Position numbers and translations under genes: made by a program. A stretch of 64,000 bases of DNA from Bacillota bacterium (GTDB lineage Bacteria > Bacillota > Clostridia > Peptostreptococcales > Natronincolaceae), in NCBI GenBank assembly GCA_023387935.1, contig JAEWHG010000077.1, positions 1 to 64,000 of the forward strand, given 5' to 3'. Shown one piece after another: positions 1 to 8,537 of this stretch. Position 1 is the first letter of the stretch. Every line of letters starts with the position of its first letter. The notes beneath the pieces were generated by a model that was not told the DNA's origin, did no database searches, and saw nothing but the letters and a program-made list of their open reading frames with translations.

Positions 1-222
1 AAGGTTATATCAATGATACAAATAGGTGAAGAGTCCGGGTCTTTAGAACAAATATTAGATAAAACAGCTGGTTTATACGATGATGAACTAGAAGCTCTAC
101 TTCAGAAACTAACAACTATGATAGAACCACTAATGATTGTTGCTATGGCAATAGTAATTGGATTTATAGTAATTTCAATGATGCTACCTATGTTTGACAT
201 GTTTAATACAATAGCTATATAA
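1..222 (+). CDS. pilC: Type IV pilus inner-membrane platform protein PilC, C-terminal fragment
   Basis: Only the last 73 codons are inside the window; the reading frame is open from base 1, so the gene starts upstream. The visible part reads GEESGSLEQILDKTA, the typical second-domain motif of PilC/GspF proteins, followed by a long hydrophobic helix (IEPLMIVAMAIVIGFIVIS) and a short tail ending LPMFDMFNTI. PilC is the polytopic membrane protein that links the PilB/PilT ATPases to pilin insertion. Its place directly before a prepilin gene and pilD/M/N/O fits this. Family assignment is firm; nothing can be said about the missing part. Confidence 0.9.
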   Translation, partial: KVISMIQIGEESGSLEQILDKTAGLYDDELEALLQKLTTMIEPLMIVAMAIVIGFIVISMMLPMFDMFNTIAI

Positions 223-315
223 AGAAACATGAACACAATTCTATTACGATGTGAGTTGCAAATATGGACAGTAGGATTTGATTATAAGTAGTTTATAGGG
301 AATGGGGGAAGTTAG

Positions 316-756
316 ATGATTAAACTTTTAAAAAAAGACATTAAAAATAAGAGTGGCTTTACATTGGTTGAGTTAATTGTAGTAATTGCAATTTTAGGAG
401 TTTTAGCCATGATTGCAGTACCAAAGATGAATAGCTTTCGCTCTGATGCTTCTAAAGGTACACATAATGCTAATGTTAGAACCTTGGAAAGTGTAGCGAA
501 TATGTATTTAGCTGAGTATGGTGTTCCAGCTAGTAATTTTAGCTGGGAACCGAATAGTAATGCTAAACCTTCCATTATTGATGTCTTTGATAATTCAACA
601 CCAAATAACATGTGGGGTAAGTACATGACAGAATGGCCCAAAGTGCCAGAAGGAGTTAAATTAAGTGATACTGAAATAACAAACAAGGATCATAAATATA
701 AGGTTACAATAGACAAAAATGGTTTAATAACTGTTGAACCAGCGCAAATTCCATAA
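316..756 (+). CDS. pilA: Type IV major prepilin (PilA-like)
   Basis: A 146-residue class III prepilin. The leader MIKLLKKDIKNKSG ends in the prepilin peptidase site G/FTLVELIVVIAILGV, with the conserved Glu5 of the mature pilin and the hydrophobic N-terminal helix that packs in the filament core. The globular domain (about residues 45-146) has no cysteine pair. A GGGGGAAG ribosome site lies just upstream. It is the first complete gene after pilC and before its own peptidase, and is the best candidate for the major subunit because it is the longest distance from the minor pilin group at 8-10 kb. That it is the major subunit is an inference from position. Confidence 0.9.
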   Translation: MIKLLKKDIKNKSGFTLVELIVVIAILGVLAMIAVPKMNSFRSDASKGTHNANVRTLESVANMYLAEYGVPASNFSWEPNSNAKPSIIDVFDNSTPNNMWGKYMTEWPKVPEGVKLSDTEITNKDHKYKVTIDKNGLITVEPAQIP

Positions 757-877
757 TAAATAAGTGGAAAGTCTAATTGAGTATACATTTATTGGTTTGT
801 TAGATTTGCTTTTAATCAATCAATTATTTAATGTAAAAAACAATCTAATTCTAAAATAAATTATAAAGGAGGAAAAA

Positions 878-1648
878 ATGCCTAATTTAATTTTAATATT
901 TATTTTAGCACTGTTAGTAGGTTCTTTTCTAAACGTATGTATTTATCGAATACCTATCAATAAATCGATTGCTTTTCCTCCATCTCATTGTACAAATTGT
1001 AAAACAAAGCTAAGACCTAAGGATTTAATACCTGTTTTAAGCTACTTGTTTTACAAAGGAAAATGCAAATATTGTGGGGAGAAAATATCTCTCCAATATC
1101 CTTTTATCGAACTTTTAAATGGAATAATTTATATATTGGTATTTATTAGCTTTGGCTACTCTATCGATTCTTTATTTAATTTTATTTTAGGAAGCTTACT
1201 GATTGTTATTAGTGGAATAGATTATAAATATAAAATCATACCGAACGGGATCGTGTTATTTGGTTTATTAATTAGTATAGGATATAGATTTATATTTCCA
1301 TTGGCTTTAGGATTGGAAGTTTCCTTTTTCAACAGTATTTTAGGATTTCTTATAGGTGGAGGATTTTTTTTATTAATAGCAATAGTTTCTAATGGTGGCA
1401 TGGGTGGTGGAGATATAAAGCTAATGGGAATGTTAGGACTTTATCTCGGAATACAAAAAATAATAATGGTTACTTTATTATCTTTTTTTATTGGTGCTTT
1501 CTTTTCTATACCTTTACTACTGCTTAAAAAGAAGAGCAGAAAAGAAACGATTCCTTTTGGACCATTTATTGGAATTTCAGTATTAATTACTATGCTTTAT
1601 TACAATCCAATATTAGAAGTATACTTGAAGTGGTTTTATTATTTTTAG
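878..1648 (+). CDS. pilD: Prepilin peptidase / N-methyltransferase
   Basis: A 256-residue polytopic membrane aspartyl protease that cleaves prepilin leaders and methylates the new N-terminal residue. The N-terminal helix LVGSFLNVCIYRIP is typical. Two CxxC pairs (CTNC and CKYC, about residues 38-70) form the zinc-binding cytoplasmic loop of the bifunctional enzymes. The two catalytic aspartates are visible in SGIDYKYKIIPN and in GGGDIKLMG. AGGAGG-type ribosome site 8 bases before the ATG. It presumably processes the prepilins at 316-756 and 8085-10238. The 121 bases before it hold no gene. Confidence 0.95.
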   Translation: MPNLILIFILALLVGSFLNVCIYRIPINKSIAFPPSHCTNCKTKLRPKDLIPVLSYLFYKGKCKYCGEKISLQYPFIELLNGIIYILVFISFGYSIDSLFNFILGSLLIVISGIDYKYKIIPNGIVLFGLLISIGYRFIFPLALGLEVSFFNSILGFLIGGGFFLLIAIVSNGGMGGGDIKLMGMLGLYLGIQKIIMVTLLSFFIGAFFSIPLLLLKKKSRKETIPFGPFIGISVLITMLYYNPILEVYLKWFYYF

Positions 1649-1752
1649 TTATTAAGAAAAATATTCTATACCTGTTTTTCCCCTATTTTAAAACCATTTA
1701 ATATAAGATGAGAAATTAGAGATTGGAAAGAAGTTAATGTAGGAGGGAGATC

Positions 1753-2829
1753 ATGAAAAAATATTTATCTAATTTAATAGAGAAAAATATAGTTGCTATG
1801 GATATAGGCGCATCTACTATAAAAATAATAGAAGGTAGATGTAATCTAAATACAATTCAAATTTATAAAATGATACAAATTTCTACACCCTCCGATTCAT
1901 TTTATGATGGACAAATTATCAATAAAGAAAAAATTAAAGAATCTATAAGTACAATTTTTAAAAAAGAAAATATTAAGGCCAAAATGCTAACTTTTACTTT
2001 AGAAAGTACAAATATAATTAATAGGGAATTCATATTACCATGGACCAAACCCCAAGAGTTAAAGCAAATAATAGGCTTTGAGGCAGAACAATATCTACCT
2101 ATTGAAATGGACAAATACATCTTACAATATAAAATATTAGATGAGTTTATAGAAGATGATATAAAGAGAATAAATGCTTTATTAGTGGCACTCCCAAAAG
2201 TAATTATTGAGAACTATTTAACCTTAGCTCAGGAGTTAGAGTTAACTCCTGGATATTTAGATATTCATTCAAATTCAGTGTATAAGCTATTATCATTAAA
2301 TACAATAATTAATGGCAGCTATTCTCTAGAGGATCGAACTGTTGCAGTAATAGACATAGGTTATCGATTTATAAATATTACGATCATTAATAAAGGACAA
2401 TTTAAATTTAATCGGTTATTAAATAATGGATGGATGGATTTTGATATAAACATAGGGAATCAGTTTAATCGTTCATTAAGTGAAGTAGAAAAGAAAAAAA
2501 TAGAAAAAAGAAATATAAACCATGCTTCTGATCCAAAGTGTGGGTCTATGTTGGCAAATGAAGTGAAAGATACAGTGTCTGCTTGGCTAAATGAGATTGA
2601 AAAGATTTTTAGATACTATACCTCTAGAAGTACTGGCAATACGATTGACAACATTTATATATACGGTGGAAGTTCAAATATGGATGGTATTTCAAACTAC
2701 ATTCAAGAATTTTTTAATATACCTACCTCTAAAATAAGTAGTTTGGCTAATGTAAAACTTAATAATGATTTAGAAGGAACAGATATATCAAGCTATATGA
2801 ATGCTATAGGGTCACTTATTAGAAGGTAG
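1753..2829 (+). CDS. pilM: Type IV pilus assembly actin-like ATPase PilM
   Basis: A 358-residue cytoplasmic protein of the PilM/FtsA-like actin fold. The first phosphate motif is visible as VAMDIGASTIKIIEG near residue 15, a second as VAVIDIGYRFINITI near residue 197, and the adenosine motif as IYIYGGSSNMDGI near residue 300. PilM binds the short cytoplasmic tail of PilN and connects the alignment complex to the motor. The next gene, 11 bases downstream, is pilN, as in other pilus operons. AGGAGGGAG ribosome site precedes the ATG. Length is normal for the family. Confidence 0.92.
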   Translation: MKKYLSNLIEKNIVAMDIGASTIKIIEGRCNLNTIQIYKMIQISTPSDSFYDGQIINKEKIKESISTIFKKENIKAKMLTFTLESTNIINREFILPWTKPQELKQIIGFEAEQYLPIEMDKYILQYKILDEFIEDDIKRINALLVALPKVIIENYLTLAQELELTPGYLDIHSNSVYKLLSLNTIINGSYSLEDRTVAVIDIGYRFINITIINKGQFKFNRLLNNGWMDFDINIGNQFNRSLSEVEKKKIEKRNINHASDPKCGSMLANEVKDTVSAWLNEIEKIFRYYTSRSTGNTIDNIYIYGGSSNMDGISNYIQEFFNIPTSKISSLANVKLNNDLEGTDISSYMNAIGSLIRR

Positions 2830-2840
2830 GAGGAGAAGGT

Positions 2841-3407
2841 ATGAGAGATTTCAACTTTTTTGAACCTTATTTAGAAAATAAAAAAAACTCAAGATATACC
2901 AAGTTCACTGTATATTCTCTTGTTTCTATTTTAGTTTTAGGATTAATTATTTATCCTTTAATTAATATTTTTAAAATAAATAGTCTAGGAAAAGAGATTG
3001 CAGCTATGAAAGTAAATCTGGAATCTAACGATACTTATGAGCGGTTAAATATTGTTGAAGAAAAGATACAACAGACAAAGCAAATAGAAACAGAACTTGA
3101 ATTGTTGAAAAATACTGATCAAATTTTAAAAGATAAAGATATTGTAAATGATTTGTTATTAAAAACCATAATTAACAGAGTTCCAATGGATGTTTTTTTT
3201 CAGTCAATCAGTCTTCTACCAACCCAAATTCAGATACAAGGGTCAGCAATTAATAATATAGCGATTGCTCAGTTTGAAACTAATTTAAGAGAAATAGATG
3301 ACTTTGATGAAATCTTTATACCAAATATATGGTTAGATGAGGGGTTATACCATTTTTCAATTACTTTCACTATAAAGGGTGAGAAGCAAAATGAAGTTAA
3401 CGAGTAG
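2841..3407 (+). CDS. pilN: Type IV pilus assembly protein PilN
   Basis: A 188-residue bitopic membrane protein. The N-terminus MRDFNFFEPYLENKK is a variant of the PilM-binding motif of PilN, followed by one transmembrane helix (about residues 23-45), a coiled coil (about 50-105) and a small alpha/beta periplasm-like domain. PilN pairs with PilO in the alignment complex. A GGAGGAGAAGG ribosome site lies between pilM and pilN. The gene overlaps the start of the next one by 17 bases, so the two are probably translationally coupled. Confidence 0.88.
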   Translation: MRDFNFFEPYLENKKNSRYTKFTVYSLVSILVLGLIIYPLINIFKINSLGKEIAAMKVNLESNDTYERLNIVEEKIQQTKQIETELELLKNTDQILKDKDIVNDLLLKTIINRVPMDVFFQSISLLPTQIQIQGSAINNIAIAQFETNLREIDDFDEIFIPNIWLDEGLYHFSITFTIKGEKQNEVNE

Positions 3408-4782
3408 AGAAAAAAAGCTTTTATTAGTTTTGGGTATTCTTTTATTACTTTGGGGATATTACAAGTTTATTCTATCCTACCAGGTAACTACTTTAAATGC
3501 AAAGCAACAAGATAGAAGGCATTACGAAAGTGAATTTAAAAAAATAGAAACTATTATTTATTCACAGAATGATGTTGACCGTAAAATTACAAATACAAGC
3601 CATGAATTAGAGGAGTTATCTAAAAAAATTTTTTCAAAAACGGACCAATCACAACTCATTTTATTGGTAAATGAACTCTTGGAAGGGACTAATCTACTAA
3701 TACAAAACATATCCTTTTCACCCCATAGAATGGAAACTATTGAAGAAAGTCAATTAGAAGTTGTATCCATTATACTTCCCTATGAGGGTGAATATTCATC
3801 TTTATTATTGTTTTTAGAAAAAGTTCGTAATTACGATCGTAAAATTATTATACAGAACCTAGATATAAAAACAAATGAAGATAAAATTTTATATGGCAGT
3901 ATATTATTAGATTTTTATAGTTTGTCTGATTTTGTTGGTACAGAGAACAACACTCCAAAGTTTCTCTTTGATAGTAGTCAAGTAAATGATGAGCCTTTTC
4001 AGTCATTTGAAGTTGATTATTTTATTACTGATGAAAATTATGAAGAAGTAGATTTATCTGGTATTGAAATTGACTTTAACAATACTAGGACTATTTTAGA
4101 AAGTTTTGAAAATATCATAGTGGACTTTATTCCTTCTCATTTAAGTATTCAAGGGGAAGTAATGTTAAGTGAAAATTCAAAGCATGGACAGAAATCATTG
4201 GGATTATACTACAGTTTTCCACCGATACAAGAAAAAAAGCGTATCAATATTAATTTCAATAAAAGTAAGATTATTATTACTAATCCTGCTGAAAGTATTG
4301 GTTTATGGCTATATTCATACGATGCAACTAAAGAGTCAGTGAAAATTACAGTAAAAAATAAATATGGAGAAATGCTGGATCTAACTTTAACTGTAGAGAT
4401 CGATTGGATTGGATGGAATCATTTGAAGGTCCAGGCACCTAAAGATGATACTATATATCCTATACAAATAGAAGGCATAATCCTTGATATAGATTCTTCA
4501 AATCATGGTAAAGGTACAGTGCTATTTGATTCTTTAGAGAGCTATTATCCCTTAGATGCTATTGATAATAGGAGTAGCATAGTTCATGGTAATTATCAGT
4601 TTTATGATGTTCAAATAGGGGATACCTTAGCTATTATTAGTAAAGCCTTTTATAACGATGTATCTAAACAAGATATTATTAAAACCTATAATGGTATTAG
4701 AAGTAATTCCGATCTTAAACCAGGAAAAACACTGATTATTCCAAAGCTACAGATTAAAAAAAGGGGGATGCTACATGAATAA
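3391..4782 (+). CDS. pilO: PilO-like alignment protein with added sugar-binding-like and LysM domains
   Basis: 463 residues, more than twice the usual PilO. The start at 3391 is chosen because AAGGGTGAG lies about 11 bases before it; a GTG at 3379 has no such site. Order: membrane helix (about 9-29), coiled coil (30-80), PilO ferredoxin-like domain (about 85-180), linker, a beta-rich domain (about 236-388) and a LysM domain (about 402-452, with YDVQIGDTLAIISKAF and PGKTLIIPKL). The beta domain has the pattern of jelly-roll carbohydrate modules found on some secreted glycosidases (GLWLYSYDATKESVKI, IDWIGWNHLKV, then a Gly-rich strand and FDSL). Inference: it ties the pilus machine to peptidoglycan or a wall glycan. 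The PilO and LysM calls are firmer than the jelly-roll call. Confidence 0.85.
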   Translation: MKLTSREKKLLLVLGILLLLWGYYKFILSYQVTTLNAKQQDRRHYESEFKKIETIIYSQNDVDRKITNTSHELEELSKKIFSKTDQSQLILLVNELLEGTNLLIQNISFSPHRMETIEESQLEVVSIILPYEGEYSSLLLFLEKVRNYDRKIIIQNLDIKTNEDKILYGSILLDFYSLSDFVGTENNTPKFLFDSSQVNDEPFQSFEVDYFITDENYEEVDLSGIEIDFNNTRTILESFENIIVDFIPSHLSIQGEVMLSENSKHGQKSLGLYYSFPPIQEKKRININFNKSKIIITNPAESIGLWLYSYDATKESVKITVKNKYGEMLDLTLTVEIDWIGWNHLKVQAPKDDTIYPIQIEGIILDIDSSNHGKGTVLFDSLESYYPLDAIDNRSSIVHGNYQFYDVQIGDTLAIISKAFYNDVSKQDIIKTYNGIRSNSDLKPGKTLIIPKLQIKKRGMLHE

Positions 4783-6880
4783 AAAGATAGTACGAATGGT
4801 AGCTTTAACAATGTTTTTTTCTGTTGTATTGAATACAAACCTACTTTCTGTAGCAGAGGATACTGTTAATATACTAAATGCCAGCAGCCCAAATATAATA
4901 TTTTCAAATATAGAAAATAGCGATACAAACATACCTATTGATCAGACGATTACTATCACCTTTGATAAAAATATTAAATTTGGTTCTGGAAATATTGAAC
5001 TGTTTAATATGGATCGTTCAAAGGTAGAAAAAGTTGATGTAAGCACCAATGGTAATATATTAGTAATAAAGCCCATAAATAAAATGGTAGCTGGTTCTAG
5101 GTATATACTGACCTTAGAGGAAGCTTCAATTATTGATTTAAACAGTAATTCTTTAAAAGAAATATCTTACTATTTTGCTACTACTATAGAAGAAGATGAT
5201 GAGGAAAACAATAAACAAACAAAAGAAATAAATTATGGTTTAAATTTCGGAAGAACCCTTGGACAATTACAAGGATATATAGATTCGTTAAATAATAAGA
5301 AAAACAATTGGGAAAAGGCTCTTCCTTCAGGTAAAGATATTATTAATGAATATAATCTTAATAAGGAGACCTATGAATATAGAATAATCTTCCTAGAAGA
5401 ATTCCAAAAAGGCTTTAAAAAAGGCTATGAAGAAGCCTTTAGAAGTGAAAGCTTTGATATTATATTGAATTCTCATAATGAAGGAAAAGAGCAAGGTGAA
5501 TTTTTTGGAGCTTTGCTTGGAGAAATCCATGGCAGAAGAGATTTTTATAATAATAGATCAAATGATTGGGAACGATGGTTACCTTCAGAATCTACTATAA
5601 TTAAAGATTATAATTTGACTAAGGATAATGATGCTTATTTGGAGTCATTCATTAAAGGATTTAAAAATGAGTACAAGATAAATTATACTAGTTCTTTTAG
5701 ATTAACGAGTGTGGAAGGTGAAAAAATAATAAAGGAAAATGGATTGAATCACGGTAGATCCATTGGTAAATTAGCAGGATTAAACCAGGGGAAGCTGGAT
5801 TATATAAGTGGAAGAAATAATGACTGGAAATTTTACTTACCATCGGACTTAGAAATAATTAATACATATAACTTAAATAGAGAAGCTAGTGAATACAAGG
5901 AAGGATTTTTAGTAGGATATAAAGATAGCTTTAAAGAAGGATATGTTTCTAGCTTTCAAAATAATAATTTAGAAGTAGCAGAAGGCAATTTAAATAGTAC
6001 TCTTGTATCAATGAAAGGTGGCGAAGTTGATAGTTTTAATAAAGCAATGAAGTTAAAAATAGATCCAGGTACCTTTTATGAGGAAACTGCTATAACAATT
6101 GAAAAAACTCCTATTTCTAATTTGTCTTCATATGGGACTATTACGCCAGCAACTCACAGCTACAATATAAAGATGAAAAATCTAATAAATTATGTAAATT
6201 TAAAAAAACCAATTAGAATAGAATTTCAATATTACGGATCTAGCCATGGCGGTATATATGAGTTAAAGAATGGAGAATGGGTTTATTTATATAGCAAAAT
6301 AGATGGTAATAAAATCTTTACTGATATAAAGGATGATAAATATGCTGGAGGAACCTATGCTGTATTCATTGATGAAGGCTATGAAGCCTTAGACGATATA
6401 AAAGGACATTGGGCGGAGGAAGCAGCAGAGGTTTTATTAAAACGAGGGTATATTAGTGGATACTCTGATAAAACCTTCAGACCGGACCAAAGTATAACGA
6501 GGGCTGAATTTATAAAGATTTTAGATAATATGTATAACTGGGAGCAATACTATGGAGCTGCAAATATAAATAACAGTAGCTTTAGAGATAGTATGATTTT
6601 TGGAATTTATTCAAATTCTATTTCGAGGGCTGTATCCTTAGGATATATTAGTGGATACAGTGATAACACCTTTAGACCAAATATTTCGATTACCTATCAA
6701 GAAGTAGAATGGATAATTCAAAGAATTACAGGAAAAACAAGCTTTAAATGGGATACGGTTGCTGAAAATATACTAAATGAGCACTATGTACGTTCAAAGA
6801 GTTATAATAGTAAGCAAAATTATATTACTCGCGCCGAGATTACTTATCTATTATATTTCTTAGACCAAGGATGGATATAG
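4775..6880 (+). CDS. S-layer-homology surface protein with Ig-like domain and three novel repeats
   Basis: 701 residues with a signal peptide (about 1-28). A bacterial Ig-like domain (about 38-138) has the pattern SNIPIDQTITITFDKNI common in cell-surface proteins. Three repeats of about 67 residues follow (about 158-223, 244-308, 327-394), each with G-x-L-x-G, NDWE..LPS, II..YNL and a Gly/Tyr/Phe-rich end (GFKKGYEEAFRS). The C-terminus has two clear SLH motifs (about 541-582 and 603-648: DIKGHWAEEA, GYSDKTFRPDQSITRAEF) and a weaker third. SLH domains bind pyruvylated wall polymers. It overlaps pilO by 8 bases and so belongs to the pilus operon. I do not recognise the repeat family. Confidence 0.8.
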   Translation: MNKKIVRMVALTMFFSVVLNTNLLSVAEDTVNILNASSPNIIFSNIENSDTNIPIDQTITITFDKNIKFGSGNIELFNMDRSKVEKVDVSTNGNILVIKPINKMVAGSRYILTLEEASIIDLNSNSLKEISYYFATTIEEDDEENNKQTKEINYGLNFGRTLGQLQGYIDSLNNKKNNWEKALPSGKDIINEYNLNKETYEYRIIFLEEFQKGFKKGYEEAFRSESFDIILNSHNEGKEQGEFFGALLGEIHGRRDFYNNRSNDWERWLPSESTIIKDYNLTKDNDAYLESFIKGFKNEYKINYTSSFRLTSVEGEKIIKENGLNHGRSIGKLAGLNQGKLDYISGRNNDWKFYLPSDLEIINTYNLNREASEYKEGFLVGYKDSFKEGYVSSFQNNNLEVAEGNLNSTLVSMKGGEVDSFNKAMKLKIDPGTFYEETAITIEKTPISNLSSYGTITPATHSYNIKMKNLINYVNLKKPIRIEFQYYGSSHGGIYELKNGEWVYLYSKIDGNKIFTDIKDDKYAGGTYAVFIDEGYEALDDIKGHWAEEAAEVLLKRGYISGYSDKTFRPDQSITRAEFIKILDNMYNWEQYYGAANINNSSFRDSMIFGIYSNSISRAVSLGYISGYSDNTFRPNISITYQEVEWIIQRITGKTSFKWDTVAENILNEHYVRSKSYNSKQNYITRAEITYLLYFLDQGWI

Positions 6881-6902
6881 TAGATAGAAGGTGGTTTTAT
6901 AC

Positions 6903-7946
6903 ATGCTAAAGAAAAAACTATATTTTATATTAATCATGACGATCATATCTATATCCTTATTTAATATATCATTTGCTAATAATATGATTGTCGCTTTAAA
7001 TATAAATTATGGACAGGCTGTTACACAAAGCAATTACGTTACTTTAAATTTAGATGTTAAAGGACAAGGCATGGATCTTAATAATTTAAAGGTTCAGTTC
7101 TCTTTAGACAATAAAAACTGGAGTGGATATAATCCTTCTAATCAAAAGTGGGAAAGTGGATATTTTAGTTCATATCAATCTTTTTATTCAAATTTCTTTA
7201 TTGGATATAACAGTGGATTAAAAACGATTTATGTAAAGGTTATTGATAGTAATGGAAGTGAAGGTTTAGCAAGTGCTAAAATTAGTTTTAGTGAAAGCTC
7301 ACAGGATCCGAATATTATTACCCCTCAATCTACTGAATTAAGTAGTTATGGAAGCCTTTTAAACAAAGCTAAAATTAACAGTGGTAGTGGCTCTCTATAT
7401 GATCCTTATATTATTTCTAGTAAAAATACAAAGCTTGTATCAAAAATGCCCAACGTAGATGAAGTTTCTTACTACAGCATTGAAGATAAAAATTGGTCTA
7501 ATTGGATAAAGATTAATGATGGACAAGGGAATATTCCAATAGTATTTGATGATATTGAAGGTATAAAGGAAGTTCGTATTAAAACTAAAAATCAATATGG
7601 GATAGAGGGTAATCCAAAAATTATTTACTACCTACTTGATTATTCAAAACCTACCATTAATCTACATACCACTTACCATTCTTTCGTGGCTTTAGACGGT
7701 AAGTTAGAATTTGATTTGGAGATATATGATACTTGGTCAAACACTGTTGATTTTAAAATAGAAATTTACGCTAGTGGAAGTGGTATTTCTAAAGAAGGAA
7801 AAACTAAAATGTATGGTGATGGAAGATCTACAATAACTACTGTAACAATAAAAAATTTGCCTATAGGGAATCTTAAAGTTAAGGTTACGGCTGTAGATGA
7901 AGCCGGAAATAGTAGTACCAAACAAGCTTCAATTAATAGTATTTAG
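6903..7946 (+). CDS. Exported Ig-like beta-sandwich protein of the pilus operon
   Basis: 347 residues. ATG at 6903 is preferred over the GTG at 6891 because GAAGGTGG ends 9 bases before it. A signal peptide (MLKKKLYFILIMTIISISLF, cleavage probably after SFA) leads to three or four beta-sandwich units. These carry phrases such as VQFSLDNKNWSGY, YSIEDKNWSNWIKI and VKVTAVDEAGNSSTKQA, which resemble the Ig/fibronectin-like and triple-tyrosine modules of secreted proteins. No catalytic motif is visible. It starts 22 bases after the SLH gene and is followed by a terminator. I do not recognise a named family; a surface or pilus-accessory role is inferred from position only. Confidence 0.65.
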   Translation: MLKKKLYFILIMTIISISLFNISFANNMIVALNINYGQAVTQSNYVTLNLDVKGQGMDLNNLKVQFSLDNKNWSGYNPSNQKWESGYFSSYQSFYSNFFIGYNSGLKTIYVKVIDSNGSEGLASAKISFSESSQDPNIITPQSTELSSYGSLLNKAKINSGSGSLYDPYIISSKNTKLVSKMPNVDEVSYYSIEDKNWSNWIKINDGQGNIPIVFDDIEGIKEVRIKTKNQYGIEGNPKIIYYLLDYSKPTINLHTTYHSFVALDGKLEFDLEIYDTWSNTVDFKIEIYASGSGISKEGKTKMYGDGRSTITTVTIKNLPIGNLKVKVTAVDEAGNSSTKQASINSI

Positions 7947-7958
7947 AAATATGCAGTT

Positions 7959-7986
7959 TGAGCAGGCACTATATGCTTGCTTTTGT
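7959..7986 (+). terminator. Rho-independent terminator after the pilus assembly block
   Basis: AGCAGGCA (7961-7968) pairs with TGCTTGCT (7974-7981) with one G-U pair and a 5-base loop, followed by TTTT. It would separate the pilC-to-Ig transcript from the minor pilin genes. Confidence 0.55.
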
Positions 7987-8068
7987 AAAAAATTGCATTT
8001 TATTGAATTAAATTAAAGGAAAGTAAAATAGAATGTAGAATATTGACTAAAGTTAACAAATTATAATT

Positions 8069-8075
8069 GGAGGTG
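8069..8075 (+). promoter_or_regulatory. Strong ribosome site pointing to an ATT start
   Basis: GGAGGTG lies 9 bases before ATT at 8085. In this frame TAA at 8076 closes the upstream side and only GTC, TTT and ATT come before the prepilin leader, so no ATG, GTG or TTG is available in the right place. Confidence 0.6.
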
Positions 8076-8084
8076 TAAGTCTTT

Positions 8085-8510
8085 ATTAAAAACAGAAAAG
8101 GATTTACTTTAGTAGAGCTTGTGACTACCATAGCAATTATATCTTTAGTTTCAGTCATTACATTGCCACGTTCTATACATCATATCAATAGCTTTAAGTT
8201 AAAGACCACTGCATATGAAATACAAAGTGCTCTTCAATTAGCACAAAAACTAAGTATAGATGAATCTAAAGAATACGCAGTTGAATTTCTAAAAACATCT
8301 TATCGGGTTAGACATTACCAGAGTGGTGGAAAAATAGTTTTGGAACGTGATTTAGATAGGTCAATTAAAATAAAATCAGATTCTCATGAAAGGATCACTT
8401 ACAATAGAGATGGCGTAACAAAATTCGGAAAATTTGTTTTAACAAATGGTAGTAAAACTGTAGAAATAAGGACACTGATAGGGACGGGTAGGATACAGAT
8501 TATATGGTGA
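8085..8510 (+). CDS. Minor pseudopilin, GspH/FimT type, with a likely ATT start
   Basis: From ATT at 8085 the protein has 141 residues and begins with leader IKNRKG followed by the prepilin site /FTLVELVTTIAIISLVS. A GTG at 8121 would cut the protein inside the pilin signal and remove the processing site, so it cannot be the true start of a working pilin. The rest (SALQLAQKLSIDESKEYAVEF, then VEIRTLIGTGRIQI) fits GspH/FimT-like minor pilins, which prime pilus assembly or bind DNA. It leads a cluster of four such genes. The alternative is a base error or mutation at the start codon. Confidence 0.75.
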   Translation: MKNRKGFTLVELVTTIAIISLVSVITLPRSIHHINSFKLKTTAYEIQSALQLAQKLSIDESKEYAVEFLKTSYRVRHYQSGGKIVLERDLDRSIKIKSDSHERITYNRDGVTKFGKFVLTNGSKTVEIRTLIGTGRIQIIW

Positions 8511-8537
8511 AATTATGTAGGAGGCTGATATGAAAAG

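Noticed and set aside
312..686. Long open frame on the minus strand over the major pilin gene
   Set aside because: It mirrors the pilin gene, has no ribosome site and its protein has no family features. The same holds for the other minus-strand frames lying over plus-strand genes.
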